Source: Sarcocystis neurona (Eukaryota > Apicomplexa > Conoidasida > Eucoccidiorida > Sarcocystidae). From it: 64,000 nucleotides of DNA. Below are positions 11,724 through 24,532 of this stretch, one piece after another. Location of the stretch: positions 1,763,186-1,827,185 of the forward strand of contig KL647292.1 in NCBI GenBank assembly GCA_000727475.1, given 5' to 3'. Each line of letters begins with the position of its first letter. Position 1 is the stretch's first letter. A program made the translations under genes and the position numbers. The notes beneath the pieces are model-generated. The model was not told the origin of the DNA and made no database searches. It saw only the letters and a program-made list of their open reading frames with translations.

Positions 11724-14700
11724 CTGCGGGAAAAACCAACAGCCCCACATGCATGCAAAGAAGTCAATCGATCGAAAAAAATCATTCTCCTTCTACCAGC
11801 GCTCCCCGTCTTCAAATCGGCGTCCGGCTGCCGGGCCCTTCGTCAAGTAAATACCTCGTCAACCAGGGAGAGTTGCTGCTGCTATTCGTGCTGCTGCTGC
11901 TGCTACTCGTGCCGCTGCTGCTGGTTGTGTTGCTGGTATCCCACATGACGGAGTTGCTCCTGAAGCTCTTCAAACGCTCGGGCTGCTGTTTTGGCACTCC
12001 CGCTCCCCCTTTTGCAATTCCTCTTGCTGCTACCTTCTTGTTCTGCTGCTGCTGCGTTTAACTGATGCGTCTGATGCCGCTCCTCCTCCCGTTGCTGTTA
12101 TCACTGTCATCCTATGCCTCTAGCCACATTTGTGCTGCCGTTGGTCACGAAGTCATCTTGTTGCCACTGCTGCGGTTATTTTCGCTCTCCTGTTGCCGTT
12201 CGTCGTGTGCCGCTCGTGCTGCTGTTCCTTCTGCTCCTCTTACTTTTGTCACTGGTGCTGCTGCTGCTCCCCCTGCTGCTGCTGCTTCCGCCTCTCACGC
12301 TGCTGCTGCTGCTGCTGCCTCTCATGCTGTTCCTGCTGCGTTTCGTTCTGATGCCGGTGCAGCAGGGCTCAGGTGCCGCAGACGGTTGTTTTGCTTGTTC
12401 CCCAGCTCTGTACGCACCACCACCCCACTCTCTTACCCTCACTTTCCGCGCACAGACAAGCGAAAGAAGCGCTAGAGCGGACTGGTACGCGCGACGAGCA
12501 GCGACATCAGGTTTTTTCCTCCTAACTTTATATCACGGTCAGCCATTCTTAGGAAACACAAGCTGAGTCAAAGAGACAGGTGTAAGTGCGCGGCTCGTCA
12601 CTTGTACGACCTCCTTCACTCAAAACGTTCACTGACACATTGTCTCGTCGTTGAAGGACAAGACGAGTATCTCCAACGCAGACTACGAGAGAGGAGGGGT
12701 CGGGCAGACGTGTAGAAGGAAAACCGCAGTGCGTACCAAAAGCTGCGACAGAAGTTCATCCTTTTACGTTTCCCCACATGCAGCAGCACGTGCCGCGACT
12801 CTGAGGAAAGAGAAAAGCTTGCTTCGATCGCATAGGGAAGTTGGGCTCAAGTGGACGCAAAGGCTCTTACGCAGAAGAAGACGCTGCTTCAAAAAGAAAA
12901 AGAACTGGCCTTGGGAAGACGTTGAACAGGCACCACCACCACGACAAAGAAATCGAGAGGAAGTCGTTCGAATACAAACACACACGCAGAAAAAAAGCAC
13001 AGCAAGCCACGTTCTCGTCACTCTCCCTGCGGCAGCTGCAGCTGTTCAGCGGGCGTGGGGGGATGTCGTGTCGTCTGCTGCGGAGAAGCCGTTTTTTTTC
13101 CACCACATGCTGTGTGCAACACCCACACATGCTGACAGTTAATCACTTACTTCCGCTATTCGTTCTACCGTCTCAAAAGTGTCGGCTTGCACAAGTCTCC
13201 TATGGACGCAAGTACATCCGGACTTAAACTATATGCAACCGTAGCTACTACTACTACTACCGAGGCTTTACAGGTGCCAGCAAGACTGAGAGACTGCAGT
13301 CGCTCGTTTTCTCAACAGGCCGCCGTCCGCAGCTCCGTCTGTGAGAAGAACCCCGTGCCCACGTTACTGCTCGACACGCGGATATTATCGTTGTGGGCTC
13401 ATGCAAATTATTCCTCCTAGAACAGGCATGTTTGAGCAAATCTTCTGCAAAGCGTCTTGTTTGCTGCTGACGCTGCCGTCGGGCCCAAAAAAGTCGCACT
13501 CAGCAGTCGTGTCTGCCGCTGCTTCACCACCACTCTCTCCTACTGCCGCTGCGCGTCCTGCTGTCCTTTCCTGCTGTTGCCGACTCATGCGTGCGCGCGC
13601 ACGTGATAATGCGCTTGCTGTACCTGTTGATCCTCCTGCCCTTGCTGCTCCGGATTCCTCTCCTTCTCTTTCTCGTGTCACTGCCGTTGTCACTCCTTCT
13701 TCGCCGTTCGCCGCTGGACGTTCTGACCTCTCTGCTACTGTTGCGCCTCCTCCTGTAGCTGCCGTCCTCCTGGCTGCAGCACCTGCTGCGCCTGCTGCTG
13801 TTCCCGCAAGTGCTCCCGTTTCTGCCGCTGTTGCTGCTGCTGTTGCTGTGTCAGCCGGCGACGGCTCTGTGAGTTTCTCTGCTTGGTTTCCTCCTCCTGC
13901 TGCTGCTGCTGTTCTGCGGTCGATGGAGGGAGAAGCTGTCGAGCAGCAGGTAGCAGCGCCGCTGCTGCTGCTGTCGCCTTCTTCGCTGCATCTCGGCGCG
14001 ACAGCAGCTTCCGCTTCGGCACACAGCAGCTCAGCGCCTCTGCTCTTCGGAGAAACAGGAGCTCGTCTCTTGCTTTTTTTCCTCCTCCTTTTTATTTCGT
14101 CGTGATCCCTAACTATCTCGACGACGAGGTTCCACTGGTCAAGAATCCACGCCACCGCCAGCAGCTGCGGCACCGTTGCATGCTTCAGAGCCAGGGACGC
14201 CATGCCGTGCGCCGCCAGCTGCCCTTGCTGCCCGCAGCAACACCAGACGAGCAGCAGCACCAGCAGCAGCGACATTCGCTACGGCGACAGAGACACACCA
14301 CGAGGAGCCGTAGCAGCAACACCCAGCAACCGCAGTAGCATCCGTGGCCAGTCGACGCAGACGCAGGAGGAGGCAGCAGCCATAGCAGCAGCTGTAAGAA
14401 GGAGTAGCCACAAAAGCAGCAGGAGACAGTAGCCACAGAAGCAGCAAAGTAGCAGCAGCAAAGGCGCAGCAGGCGTGCAGCGGCAAAGCGAGGGGAAACG
14501 GTGGAAAAGCTGCAGAATGCAAGAAATCAACAGGTCCGTCGAGCAGGTGGACACAGACACGCGGACGGACAGGAAGGCGGAGAAAATGAGAGAAGTGCAC
14601 AGAGGCAATAGCGGACAGAAGGAAAAGAGCAGGACACACACACACAGAGGCTGGGGCAACCAGAAGCAGGTAGCCGAGAGAAACGAGAAACGACGAGGGG

Positions 14701-16784
14701 GACGGATAGATATGTAGTGACAGCGGCAGACGGCAGCTGTGAAGCAGTGCACCAAATACTGATAGAGACGCGCGGACACAGGTTCAATGCGGACAGGGCA
14801 AACGGAAGTAGCAGAAGAAGAAAGAAGAAAAAGGAGAAAGTAGAAGAGAAAAAGCAACAAGAAGGAAAAGAGTTGCTGTACACGTGCAGCCAGACGGACG
14901 CAGACACTGTCACAGCGAGAAGATGGCGCCGTACGTACGCATGCAGAAGAATAGAGATCAACCGGCACCGCCATTTTTGTAGGTAGAAGTAAAATTATAG
15001 TGGGGCTGGTGAAATTCACAAGCGCGGCAACCGAAGATAACAGCAACCGCAGCAGCGGGGGGAGAGAAAGACGGAGGGAGGAGTCGTAGAATAGGCTTGG
15101 AAGGGCTACAGCAGTGACCACAGACGCACCGGGAGAAACAGGAGAACAAAACGAAACCGACAGGGAGAGAAAAAGAAAGGAAGAGGAAGAGAGGAAGAAG
15201 GGAAGACACGAGGAGGGGCACACGTCACCGGCACGGCAGCAAGAAGGAAAAGGAGCAACAGAAAGACGCGAAGGACACCGGCAAAAAAAGGTGGGATATG
15301 TAACTTTGAGTATATCAGGTATGATGCGCTACCAGCATCACCAGCCGAAGAAAAAGGAGTCACGCGGAGATTACACAGAGACCACCAGCGGTTCTACATG
15401 ACTTTCGTGAACAAAGGAAAGAAGAAGAGGAAGCGGAAAAGACAGCGAGAACGAAGTAGACGGGACAAGCAGACAGCAGCGTGTTGAGGCGGAAAAAAAC
15501 GCAGACGGTGCTGCAGAGATGCCCAACAATTGGCACACACAGAACGACGGACGATGCAGAGAGAACTGCAGCAGAAAACCAACACTTCAGAAAAGAGAGA
15601 GAGAGACAGAGGGACAGACAAACGCGTGGGGCAATTTGAAGGCCGCGTCAGCAGTGTCACTAGAGATGTGTGGTCAACAGACAGGAAGGTGCTGCAGCAA
15701 TCTTTTCTTCTCTCGCAGAAAGGTCTTCACGTTGCGGCGTTGTCGGCAACGTGAACAGCAGCAGCCGCACAGGAGCAAACGAACGACGCAGCGGCAGCAG
15801 CAGCAGCGGCACAGGGCAACAGCAGGAGCAGAAGGAAGATGTGGGAGCCCCGCAGCACGACAAAAGCGCAACAGCAGCCGCGGCACAGACAGGAAGTCGC
15901 GGCAGCAGGACCCATCCGAGGCAGCAGCCGAAGGTGGCCGGTGCTGTCACGGCAAAGAGAGCAGCAGCTCGATCAGCGTCACAGCAGCGTCGAGGGAAGG
16001 AGGCAGTCGTTAAAGCCGCAGCAGTAGCAGCAGCAAACGCGGCAGTCGCGCGGAGGGGGGGAGAAGCAGCAGCAGCACACGCAGCACCGCCGCCAGCAGC
16101 AGCAGTTGACGCAGCACACCAGATGGACGAGCAGGAGTGCAGCACCAGCAGCAGGAGCCAACGCGGCAGCCGCGCACGCAGCAGAGCAGCAGGACGAGGA
16201 GCAGCCGGAGATAAACAGCAGCAGCGGGAACTCAGAAATACAGCACCACGTTTCACTTCGTTGCAGCGAACAAGGGCAGCTCACAGCTTTCTCAGGAAAC
16301 TGAGAAATATATCGGCAAAGCTGCGCTTTCAACAGAGTTCTCCCATCTCGTCCAAGTTGCAGAGACTTCTGCGGCCTGTCAAATCAATCACAAATACAGC
16401 AGCAGGCTGGTAACATCGTTGGAGAGGATATTTATATTTTGCACACGCGCACAAAGGCGGTGGCAGCAAGGGGTACCACCCGGTCAAAGAGATTTTCTTC
16501 ATAAATTTGAATACAGATATCCACACGCGCTCCACACACCAGTGCACAAACACCTACGTACAAGGACATTCTCTCGTACATACACACACATCTACACACA
16601 TGCATACATACCTATGTACACATCCATATATATATATATACGCACGTCCGTACCTACATGTATCTAGATACACATATATACACACATAGATTTATACGTC
16701 TTTACCTACATATACATCCATACATATATGCATATATATATGTGCACAGATGTATGTCCATACATACATTGAAGATACACGCAA

Positions 16785-16817
<33 letters not shown>

Positions 16818-19469
16818 GGATATCCCCATACGTCCATCCGTTCACACAAATGTACGTATGTACACAGACTTGTCCACATTTACAAGTGCCTCTACGGAAT
16901 TGTACGCCTTGGTACGTATAACTCTGCGACTATTCCAACATCGGTATAACGATATATCCGCCTTCCTGAACCTTTTGCATGTTGTGTCTGCTTCTCAACA
17001 AATCTATTGTGAAGACGAGAGAGAAGAAGCTTCAGAGACATAGAGATTAGATGCACCGCATATATATACATATATGCATATACGTATATATGTATGCATA
17101 CACTGTTAACAGACGCACGTGGAGAAGAACATGCGGAAGAAGTCTGCGTCCGGCTCTCATGTTTCGCGACACACTCGGACACGTACAGAATCGATGCGCT
17201 CTCTCTTTACCATACATACGCGTATATCTATCTATATGTGTATAGATATAGATTTATAAGAATATAGATATGTTTCCACTCTGAGACAGAGAGGCGCTAC
17301 AAGAAAGTAAAACAAAACTTTCTGTGTGTCCGATTCTATCCGGTTGTGCCAGATACTCGTAGACGTACAGGACGACGCGCTGTATACGCACACATATAGA
17401 TGCAGACATACGCACATATATAGAGATGGAGAGATATTTCCACTCTTGAGAGAGGGAGGTGCGGAAGAATGTAAAACAGATATGTGTGTGTTGGGCGGCA
17501 TAAGGCTTCGCGACACACTCGTAGACCACATGATCGATCGATCCGTCCTCTCCGCGCGTGACGAGCATCGCACCGGCATTTAGCAGCTTTCGCAGCCGTG
17601 CCTGCAGACGTGCATCAGTCACAGCAGCAGAGCTTCCTATAATGTATGTGTCCGCGTGTGTGTGGAGAGAGAAAGCAGCCCTCTACACGTCTTGTGAGGT
17701 AAACGCACGAAGACGCGTACGGCACTTCACACGCAGCAGAAATATCTTCACGGAAAAGCAGAGAGAGAAGTACACAAATATGGGAGGATTACGAAAGCAG
17801 AGACAGAGAAACAGCTGCGCTGCTTCAACGTATACCAGCCAAAGAAAAGACATATATATATATGTGGGAAAAGAAAGCCGAAGAAGGAAGACAGATAAGG
17901 TTTTTCGCGGGACACCCTGTACGCACGAATGAAGCAAACAGAGGACGAAAAACAGATATACGGCTCTTCGAGACAGCCTACACAGATGGATAAATCTCTC
18001 TATATGAAGCCTCAGCAAACAGACGAAGCGAGAACAGATACGCTTGTTGCAAACAACCTTACGCAGACAAATCCACCCATTTGTAGAACATTACTGCAGT
18101 CGGCGCGCACGAAGGCAGGGCGACCCTGCGTAGGTTGAAATTCACATCTGCTTCTATCTCTGTGCGGTTACATATATACGCACTAATCCAGATATGAGGG
18201 CCACACACATGGAGAATACTAGAATATTACGTGCAGTATATGCGCCCGTTCAACACGCCTGCAGTGCCTTACACACCCAGATACTCGAACATATACATGT
18301 ATAGATTCCTATGTAAACGTGTGTAACTAAGCACATACAGGATATGTACGTGTGTATAAACTTGTACAGGTATAGACCTATATACACGTACATAGATCTG
18401 TATATGCATGTATGTATGTACAAGGATGTGTGTACTTATACCGGTGCGCAACAATAGAAGGACGCTGGAAATGTTGTGACGTGCCTGCAGAGCTTTAAAG
18501 CGAATAAAGTCCAGGTGCAGCGGGGAGAATTTGCCCGTTGCGCGCTCGGCGACAATGCGCTGTGCGAGTGGCCACAAGCCTCTGAAAGGAGAAAAGAAGT
18601 GGACACGAAGGAGAAAATGGAGAAGAAGGAAAAGCAGAAAAAGAGCGAAAATGCGTCAACGAAGAAGAAGCACGCTGCGGACTTGCAAAGGAACATTCAC
18701 CCCAAGTTATTGCAGGAAGCCGGCAATATTCGCGCACATACAAATACACACATATAAGTGTACACGTGGCTATGCGCGTGTGGTGGCCACATCATCGACG
18801 CATGGACGGGAACAACCACCTACACCTATACACACATATATGTGTGAGTATATTTTGTTGCTGTGAAGAGAGGCATCATTATATACAGCAGCAACGCACA
18901 TTCTTACATCGGAGTCTGCAAATATATTTACAGCAGGACGTGACCAGAGACAGGCGGAGAAAACAGACACACAGACACACACAGACACACACACAGACTC
19001 ATGTAGTCATCGACATAAAAGTACGGATGGACAGGTGGGAAGATAAAAGAAATCCACAGCAGCAGCAGGCGTGCGTCGTGTCTATTGGACCTGCCCAACG
19101 ACTCTCAAACATGTGTGTGTGGGGAACACAGCTTCACGTCTGTTTCCCTCATTCTCTTAATAGCCTTCCTTTCTCTCTACATACACGCACACACAAATCC
19201 ATGCACGTATACTCTTATGATAAATCACCGGGTTGCACGACATATACTTCCATACGTAGATCAACAGGTGTACACTATACAACTCTCTCTCTACATACAT
19301 ATATATACGCATATATCCATATATATACATGTAAGAATATAAATACATCCACAAAGACACACATATGTATATATGTCTACACATATCTATGTGTGTGGCT
19401 ACATAGCTATATATATCTATATACGCACACACACACACACACACAATGATACTGATCTACATGTTTGTG

Positions 19470-19502
<33 letters not shown>

Positions 19503-22500
19503 GTATACACACAAACACATACATACATACAAACATACACACATACATATATACATACATACATACATGCATACATACATACATACACATATTCACACAT
19601 CCGGACGTGTCACCTCGTAGATGGTGACACATATGCACGCAAGCACTATTATATACACATGTATCCCGTGTGTATACGTGTATTGAGGAGAGTAAAAAGT
19701 AGCATCTGTCGACAACCTTTCTGGGAGGCGTCGGCAGAGACAGACACACCCGTCCTCTTCTACAACTATATACACTACAACATATATATATATGTATACA
19801 CAGAAATAATAGATATATACGTATACACGTGTAATACACGCATTTTTGTATATAGTAAGACAATTTCTTACGAGGTGAACGCCAAATCAAGGAGCAGCTG
19901 CAGACTCGCTCCCTGTAAATTACATCCTTCCAGCCTCAGCATCAAGCAGGCCCGGAGCAATTCTCTCCCTCCTTCTCCGAGAGAAACTTTCCGCATTTCT
20001 GGGGCATACCGCAGCAGTGGCTGCCGTCGTAGCAGCAGCAGCACAGACGCACAGACGTTGCAGCACGGGGAGAGCGACTAGCAACGGCAGCAACACGTCA
20101 CACGAGCAGGTAGTCACGCCGCAGGGAGAACGCCGCAGGGAGAACGCCGCAGCAGCACCACCACATGGCAGCAGCAGTAGCAGCAGCCGCGTCACGAGGC
20201 ACTACCCACGAGAGCAGCAGGGAGAGCGGCCAGAAGAAGCAGCAGCGGCAGGGAACGGCGGCTCGCTACGGCAGCAACAGCAGCAGCGGAGGGATCCAGC
20301 AGGGCACAAAGACTGTGCCAGGTGCCGGGACACAAGCAGCGCAGATACAAAAAAGTGGCACGCATGCCAAAAAGACTAAGGCAGCACCGGCCGGAGGAGG
20401 GAAACTGCACTAGAAACACGGAGCAAAGGGAATGCGGAGCTAAGAGAGACAGCGAGAAAGAGAAGGAGAAACGGCTCTGCAACAGAAAACACGAAAGCAG
20501 ACGGCTACACGCATGCGTAGACACTCAGGTGTGAGCACACATCAACCAACTCTTCTTCTTCTTCCTATTTCTCTTCCTCGCTTTACTTCTTTTGCTTCTT
20601 CTTCCTGCTCTACCCTTCCCTTTCCGACCGCTTTCACATTCTTTCTCCGCCTCCCTCTTGCTTGATCCCGCTTTTCCCTTCCTCACTTTCTCGTTGCATA
20701 CTTTCCCCTTTTTATCTCTACTCCTGCATTTCTCCAGACACGTGTGCTGACGCACAGGAAAAAAGTTTTTTATGAAGTAGCAATCCAGCAAAACAATTCC
20801 ATCCCCGTTGTTCTTCTCTTCTCTTTTCCCTCCCTCCCAACTGCGACTCAGCGACCTGCTCCAGGACACTTGTCCTAACCCGTCATTCCTCTATTACACA
20901 CATATATATATATGCACATATGTATACAGATATACATGTATATAGATATATATATGTCTCTATATATTTGTACACATACATATACATATATACACATATG
21001 TATATATATATATATGTATATACCTATACATATACACATATACATACATATATATATATATATAAATACATACGCCTTTACGCACACACATACGCATATG
21101 TCTCTCTCTCTCTCTCCATCTATATATATATGTATTTATGTGTATGTGGTTACACACTTTTGCACGTAGAGCAAAAGAATTCCACAGGTACATACAGCGA
21201 TACAGACGTACCGCTCCTTCTACATAAAGAACTCTTTCTGAACTACAGAAACTTCTGTCTTTACACGGATTTAGTTTTCTCGATGAAGTCTGCAGGCGAA
21301 CATCGTTGTGGGCGCAGAAGTCGCAGAAGACGACTAACACCCCTTCTCTTCCCCGCAAATCGCCGCACCAGCAGCAGCGGCACTCGGAGGAACAACAAGA
21401 GGAGCAGCAGGAGCAGCAATGGTAGCAATGTGGGAGACGCCACTCCGACGGCCGGAGCAGCAGCAAGACGCGTAGGAGACAAGCGACAGCAGCAGCAACA
21501 GAAGCAGCAGGAGGCCAGCAACGGAAACACATGCATCTGTAGACCTGGACGTGCGCCTTGTCTGCACGGCAGGAAAACGTGGACAAAGTCTCCTACGCAG
21601 TAGAGTTGCTAATATTTGACCGCAGATACATTTTAAAAGGATTACTCCTCATATTCACGCGCGAATCGTCGTCGCGTGCGTGTCCTACTTCCACAGCTGT
21701 CTATGCGTGTCCGCCTAGAAAAGTGTGTGCGGGTCATAAGTAACATCCTCGCACAAGCTTGTGGGTGTACGTGTTGTACGTCGTTGACGACTACCGGTAA
21801 GAACGCGTGACGCCGATAAGAAGGGCGCAGTGCTTATTGCTAGGACTTGTGTCGTTGCGAGGAAGAAGGAGAAGAAGACGCAGCTGCAGTGGGTACTTGA
21901 CTGCGCGGCCGGGCTTCTGACGGGCCACGTGAAGCACTTGGTGTACAACACGGAGGAGAGAAGAAGCAGCACACCGGCAGAAGCAACAACACCAGCAGTA
22001 CGGGGACAGCAACAACATTACCAGGAGCAGCAGCAGCACCAGCAACAGCAGCAACGTGAGAGAACAGCAACAGTAGTAGCAGCAGGATGAGAACAGCAGC
22101 AGCCGCAGCAATAGCAGCAGCAGGGGCGAGAGCAATAGCGGTGGCACGAGCAGCAGTATGAGAACAATGACAGCAGCGGCAAGAGCAGCAGCACGAGCTG
22201 TCGCGCGGCAGCAGTGACGTGTGCCGGTAACTGCAAAAACTTGTCCCCGACTTACGACTGGTTTTCCTTCGTGGACTTCACGAAGAAGAGAATGAACATC
22301 ATTAAGCTGCTGTAGTGACTCGAGCGTGACAGCAGGGCGACGGAACTTCCCCTCTTCGGCGAGGAGCGCCATGGCGTCAGTGCTTGTTACGCCGTCTGCT
22401 GCTCCTCCGAGCATGCGGACTCTTCGAGCTGCAGCCGCCATACACCCCACACATACAGAGGCATCAACGCGCAGCCGCTCAGCAGCAGCCAGCGGGTGCT

Positions 22501-23513
22501 GCAGATAGAGAGGAGAAACAGACATACAGACGAAAAAAGGAGAGACAAAGAGAGAGAAGAGAGGATGAGCAACTCTTCAGGAGGAAGCCACTGGCTATGT
22601 CGCACAAACACTCCACCCTACTGCAGATGCATACACTCAGTCACGAAAATTACTGGACCACGTGAAATACGTTGCACATTTATATGCGCCTCTCACATAT
22701 GACGAGCACGTATACAAAAAGAGAGACGCAGTCAGCCAGACACGCGTCCACGCCTGCATCTAAACAGAGTCCCACACAGATATATAGAGACGACTAGTGA
22801 AAAGCACTCGTACGGACACTCATCTACGCACGTGTTTAAAAACAGACGTATGTAAAAAATTACACATATATACATAGACTATTAAGCAAAGACATCCCTA
22901 GATACCTCATCCGCGCATACACTCGAAGAGACACATATACATATACAGAGCGAGAGAGAGATTATTAAGCAAATACATCCCTATGTAAACTCAGCTACAC
23001 ACGCAGTTTAGGAAATATCTTTTAGTCTACGCATATACAGAGAGAGGGAGACAGAGACACTACTAGGGAAATACATTCCCGTATGTGTCTCGCTAGGCTT
23101 CGAGGGCAGGCAGCATGTTGTTGAAGCCCACAGATACGACTGGATGTGTGAGTCTCTCGCTTCCGCAGCCTGCCCCTCCTCTCTTTACCATTTGAAAGAA
23201 CTTTCAACTTTCCCTAACAACAACCGTTGTCTGTGAAAACCGGAGCTTCTCACTGCTACGCCTGCAACACATCATTTTCGTACACCTCCGTTTTGTTTGA
23301 AGCAAAGACACTTCTCTTGACAGGCAAGTGCGTCCTGTATCGCGGCGCCTTCTTCAGCCACGCGTGCGTATGTTTCTCCATTACACCTTTGCATGCGCCT
23401 CTACAGTATGTGTACATATTTACGCGTACTCGCGTCTCTTTCCCACTGTCTCTTCGTACACATACTTAGCAATACAGACACACATGTATTTACGCCGGCA
23501 TCTCTCCATACGA

Positions 23514-23545
<32 letters not shown>

Positions 23546-24532
23546 ATACACGCCTCTGCAGACGTCCCTCACCCGACATACAGGAATTTATACATACCTT
23601 GCTGCTCTACACTATATACGGGTTTCTCTGCACTGCGTCTCAACCGTCTTCCCAAATATACATGCACACATGTATACACATATGCACGTGCCTCTCTACA
23701 ACATACACACACACACAGATGTACCTGCGTTTCTACTACCTATCTATCTATGTACCTCCCGCTCTGGCTCTATCTGTGTCTCCCTTTACACGAAAATGCA
23801 TGGTCTTCTCTACTTTCTCTATACACGTATATACAAGCTGCTGCCTCTGTATTGCTTCTATCTATCTTCTTATCTACATCTATTTTTGATTCTTGCCTCC
23901 ACTCCCTGTATACACCCACGCATATACATATATATATATATATGTTACTTACAAGTGAGTACAGAACTAAGCGGATGCTTACACGTATCGCGTGCTGCGG
24001 CTACAAACAAGGCAATAGCAGATTCCACTACTTCCGGCGTTAAACGGAGGAACTGACCATTTGCAACTGTGGCGGATCTTGTCTTTACTCGAAGCGAACA
24101 ACGTCTAGGGCAAAGGAATTTTCTGCATGCGTGTCCGTCTGTCACACATCTGAGACTCCGACCCTTCCCCGCGCGTATGTGCGAGATTTTTACTACCGAG
24201 CGTACCGCGTTCGTCACGCCCTCTTTCCTAGCGCCGGCGGCGCGCGCGCGCGTCTGTCTCTTCGTCGTCCCTGCTTTTTCTACGTGATTTATTCCACCGA
24301 AGAAGCAAGAGAGGCGAAGAAAACTCCGTATAAAGGAAGAAGTAAGATGCGTCAAACGTGTAGTCGTTTCTGCCAGCAAATTCCCCAGTTGTCTGCTTTT
24401 GTTGTTAAGCTTCACTCTGCGTCCTTGCTACTCTTCCACGTGAGCAGAAAAGACCTACACTACGAAGTCCAACCGCCTCTCCTTCACAAGCGCGGCCGGA
24501 AGGCCGGCGGTCGCGGTCCCCAGGAACTCCAT
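10681..24532 (-). CDS. Unrecognised Ala/Gln-rich protein, multi-exon (tentative gene model)
   Basis: Several separate minus-strand exons have good splice sites and protein-like sequence and are tentatively joined. Possible first exon 24532-24464 ([23 protein letters not shown]). Then about 24105-23953 ([20 protein letters not shown], donor GTAAGT), 23169-23138, 22498-22256 (81 codons, donor GTAAGT), 18581-18442 ([20 protein letters not shown]), from 17601 ([17 protein letters not shown]), about 14240-14114 ([20 protein letters not shown]) and the last exon 11723-10681. The helical, Ala/Leu-rich pieces recall the helical repeats of organellar RNA-binding (RAP/FASTK-type) proteins, but no diagnostic motif was found, so no function is assigned. 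Not all junction phases are resolved, and the span could hold more than one gene. Confidence 0.45.
10930..12360. repeat. CTG/CAG trinucleotide-rich block
   Basis: Dense imperfect CTG repeats on the plus strand (CAG on the minus strand), longest between about 11155 and 11270. In the minus-strand gene they encode Gln runs. In the other frames they give spurious long Leu-, Cys- or Ala-rich open frames. Such homopolymer-encoding CAG tracts are a known hallmark of Eimeria genomes. Confidence 0.85.
13500..14470. repeat. CTG/CAG-rich block with strand switch
   Basis: CTG/GCT-rich on the plus strand from about 13500 to 14000, then CAG/GCA-rich on the plus strand from about 14200 to 14470, so repeat polarity reverses inside 500 bp. 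Long open frames here on both strands are low complexity. The one convincing coding piece is the minus-strand exon ending at a GTTAGG donor at 14114. Confidence 0.7.
15740..16230. repeat. CAG/GCA-rich block, CAG on plus strand
   Basis: Imperfect CAG repeats on the plus strand. A 247-codon plus-strand frame (15670-16413) runs through them and ends in a less repetitive, basic tail. Because the surrounding gene is on the minus strand, this block may be intronic; a separate plus-strand exon cannot be excluded. Confidence 0.6.
16520..16870. repeat. TA/CA/TACA microsatellite cluster
   Basis: Long mixture of TACA, CACA and TATA units, including a pure TA run at about 16790-16817. It lies in the presumed intronic space of the minus-strand gene. 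Confidence 0.9.
17150..17560 (-). repeat. Three diverged copies of a roughly 170-bp segment
   Basis: Related segments start near 17160, 17340 and 17506. Each has a TCGCGACACACTCG-like or GATACTCGTAGACG-like core. Copies also share a downstream block of the type TTTCCACTCT-GAGAGAG-GTAAAACA (17272-17315 and 17437-17480). On the minus strand the cores translate in register as [26 protein letters not shown] and [13 protein letters not shown]. That pattern looks like a duplicated exon with AT-rich intron between copies. Confidence 0.6.
18442..18581 (-). CDS. Internal exon of the minus-strand Ala/Gln-rich gene
   Basis: A 140-nt exon between a TTTCAG acceptor and a GTATAAGT donor, encoding 46 residues with a predicted amphipathic helix ([20 protein letters not shown], then [20 protein letters not shown]). 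It is one of the best-supported pieces of this gene. It starts by completing a phase-2 codon and ends in phase 1. Confidence 0.6.
19190..19610. repeat. TA/TACA/CA microsatellite cluster
   Basis: More than 400 bp of CACA, TATA and TACA units, including a long TACATACA array at about 19520-19590. Open frames here encode only Tyr/His/Ile/Thr-rich nonsense and should not be called as genes. Confidence 0.9.
20020..20300. repeat. CAG/GCA-rich block on plus strand
   Basis: Imperfect GCA/CAG repeats on the plus strand, followed by a purine-rich stretch to about 20500 and a pyrimidine-rich stretch at about 20540-20850. No exon boundaries could be fixed. It probably lies in an intron of the minus-strand gene. 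Confidence 0.6.
20890..21165. repeat. TA/TACA microsatellite cluster
   Basis: Alternating TATA, CATA and TACA units with a short CT run, in non-coding DNA. Confidence 0.9.
21960..22230. repeat. Intronic CAG tract
   Basis: CAG/GCA repeats on the plus strand, lying directly downstream of the GTAAGT donor at 22255 of the minus-strand exon 22498-22256. In that gene model the tract is inside an intron, so it would not be translated. Confidence 0.55.
22256..22498 (-). CDS. Internal 81-codon exon of the minus-strand Ala/Gln-rich gene
   Basis: Bounded by acceptor TATCTGCAG and donor GTAAGT, both near consensus, with 81 codons in phase 0. Starts [20 protein letters not shown] and ends [11 protein letters not shown]. 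Ala-rich and probably helical. No family recognised. Confidence 0.6.

Noticed and set aside
13341..14105. 254-codon plus-strand frame, Ala/Pro-rich
   Set aside because: It is antisense to a minus-strand frame of similar length. Both are open only because GCT/CTG repeats lack stops; there is no motif and no splice support.
19520..19590. Regular TACATACA array as a possible CRISPR
   Set aside because: Pure microsatellite with no unique spacers, in a eukaryotic genome.
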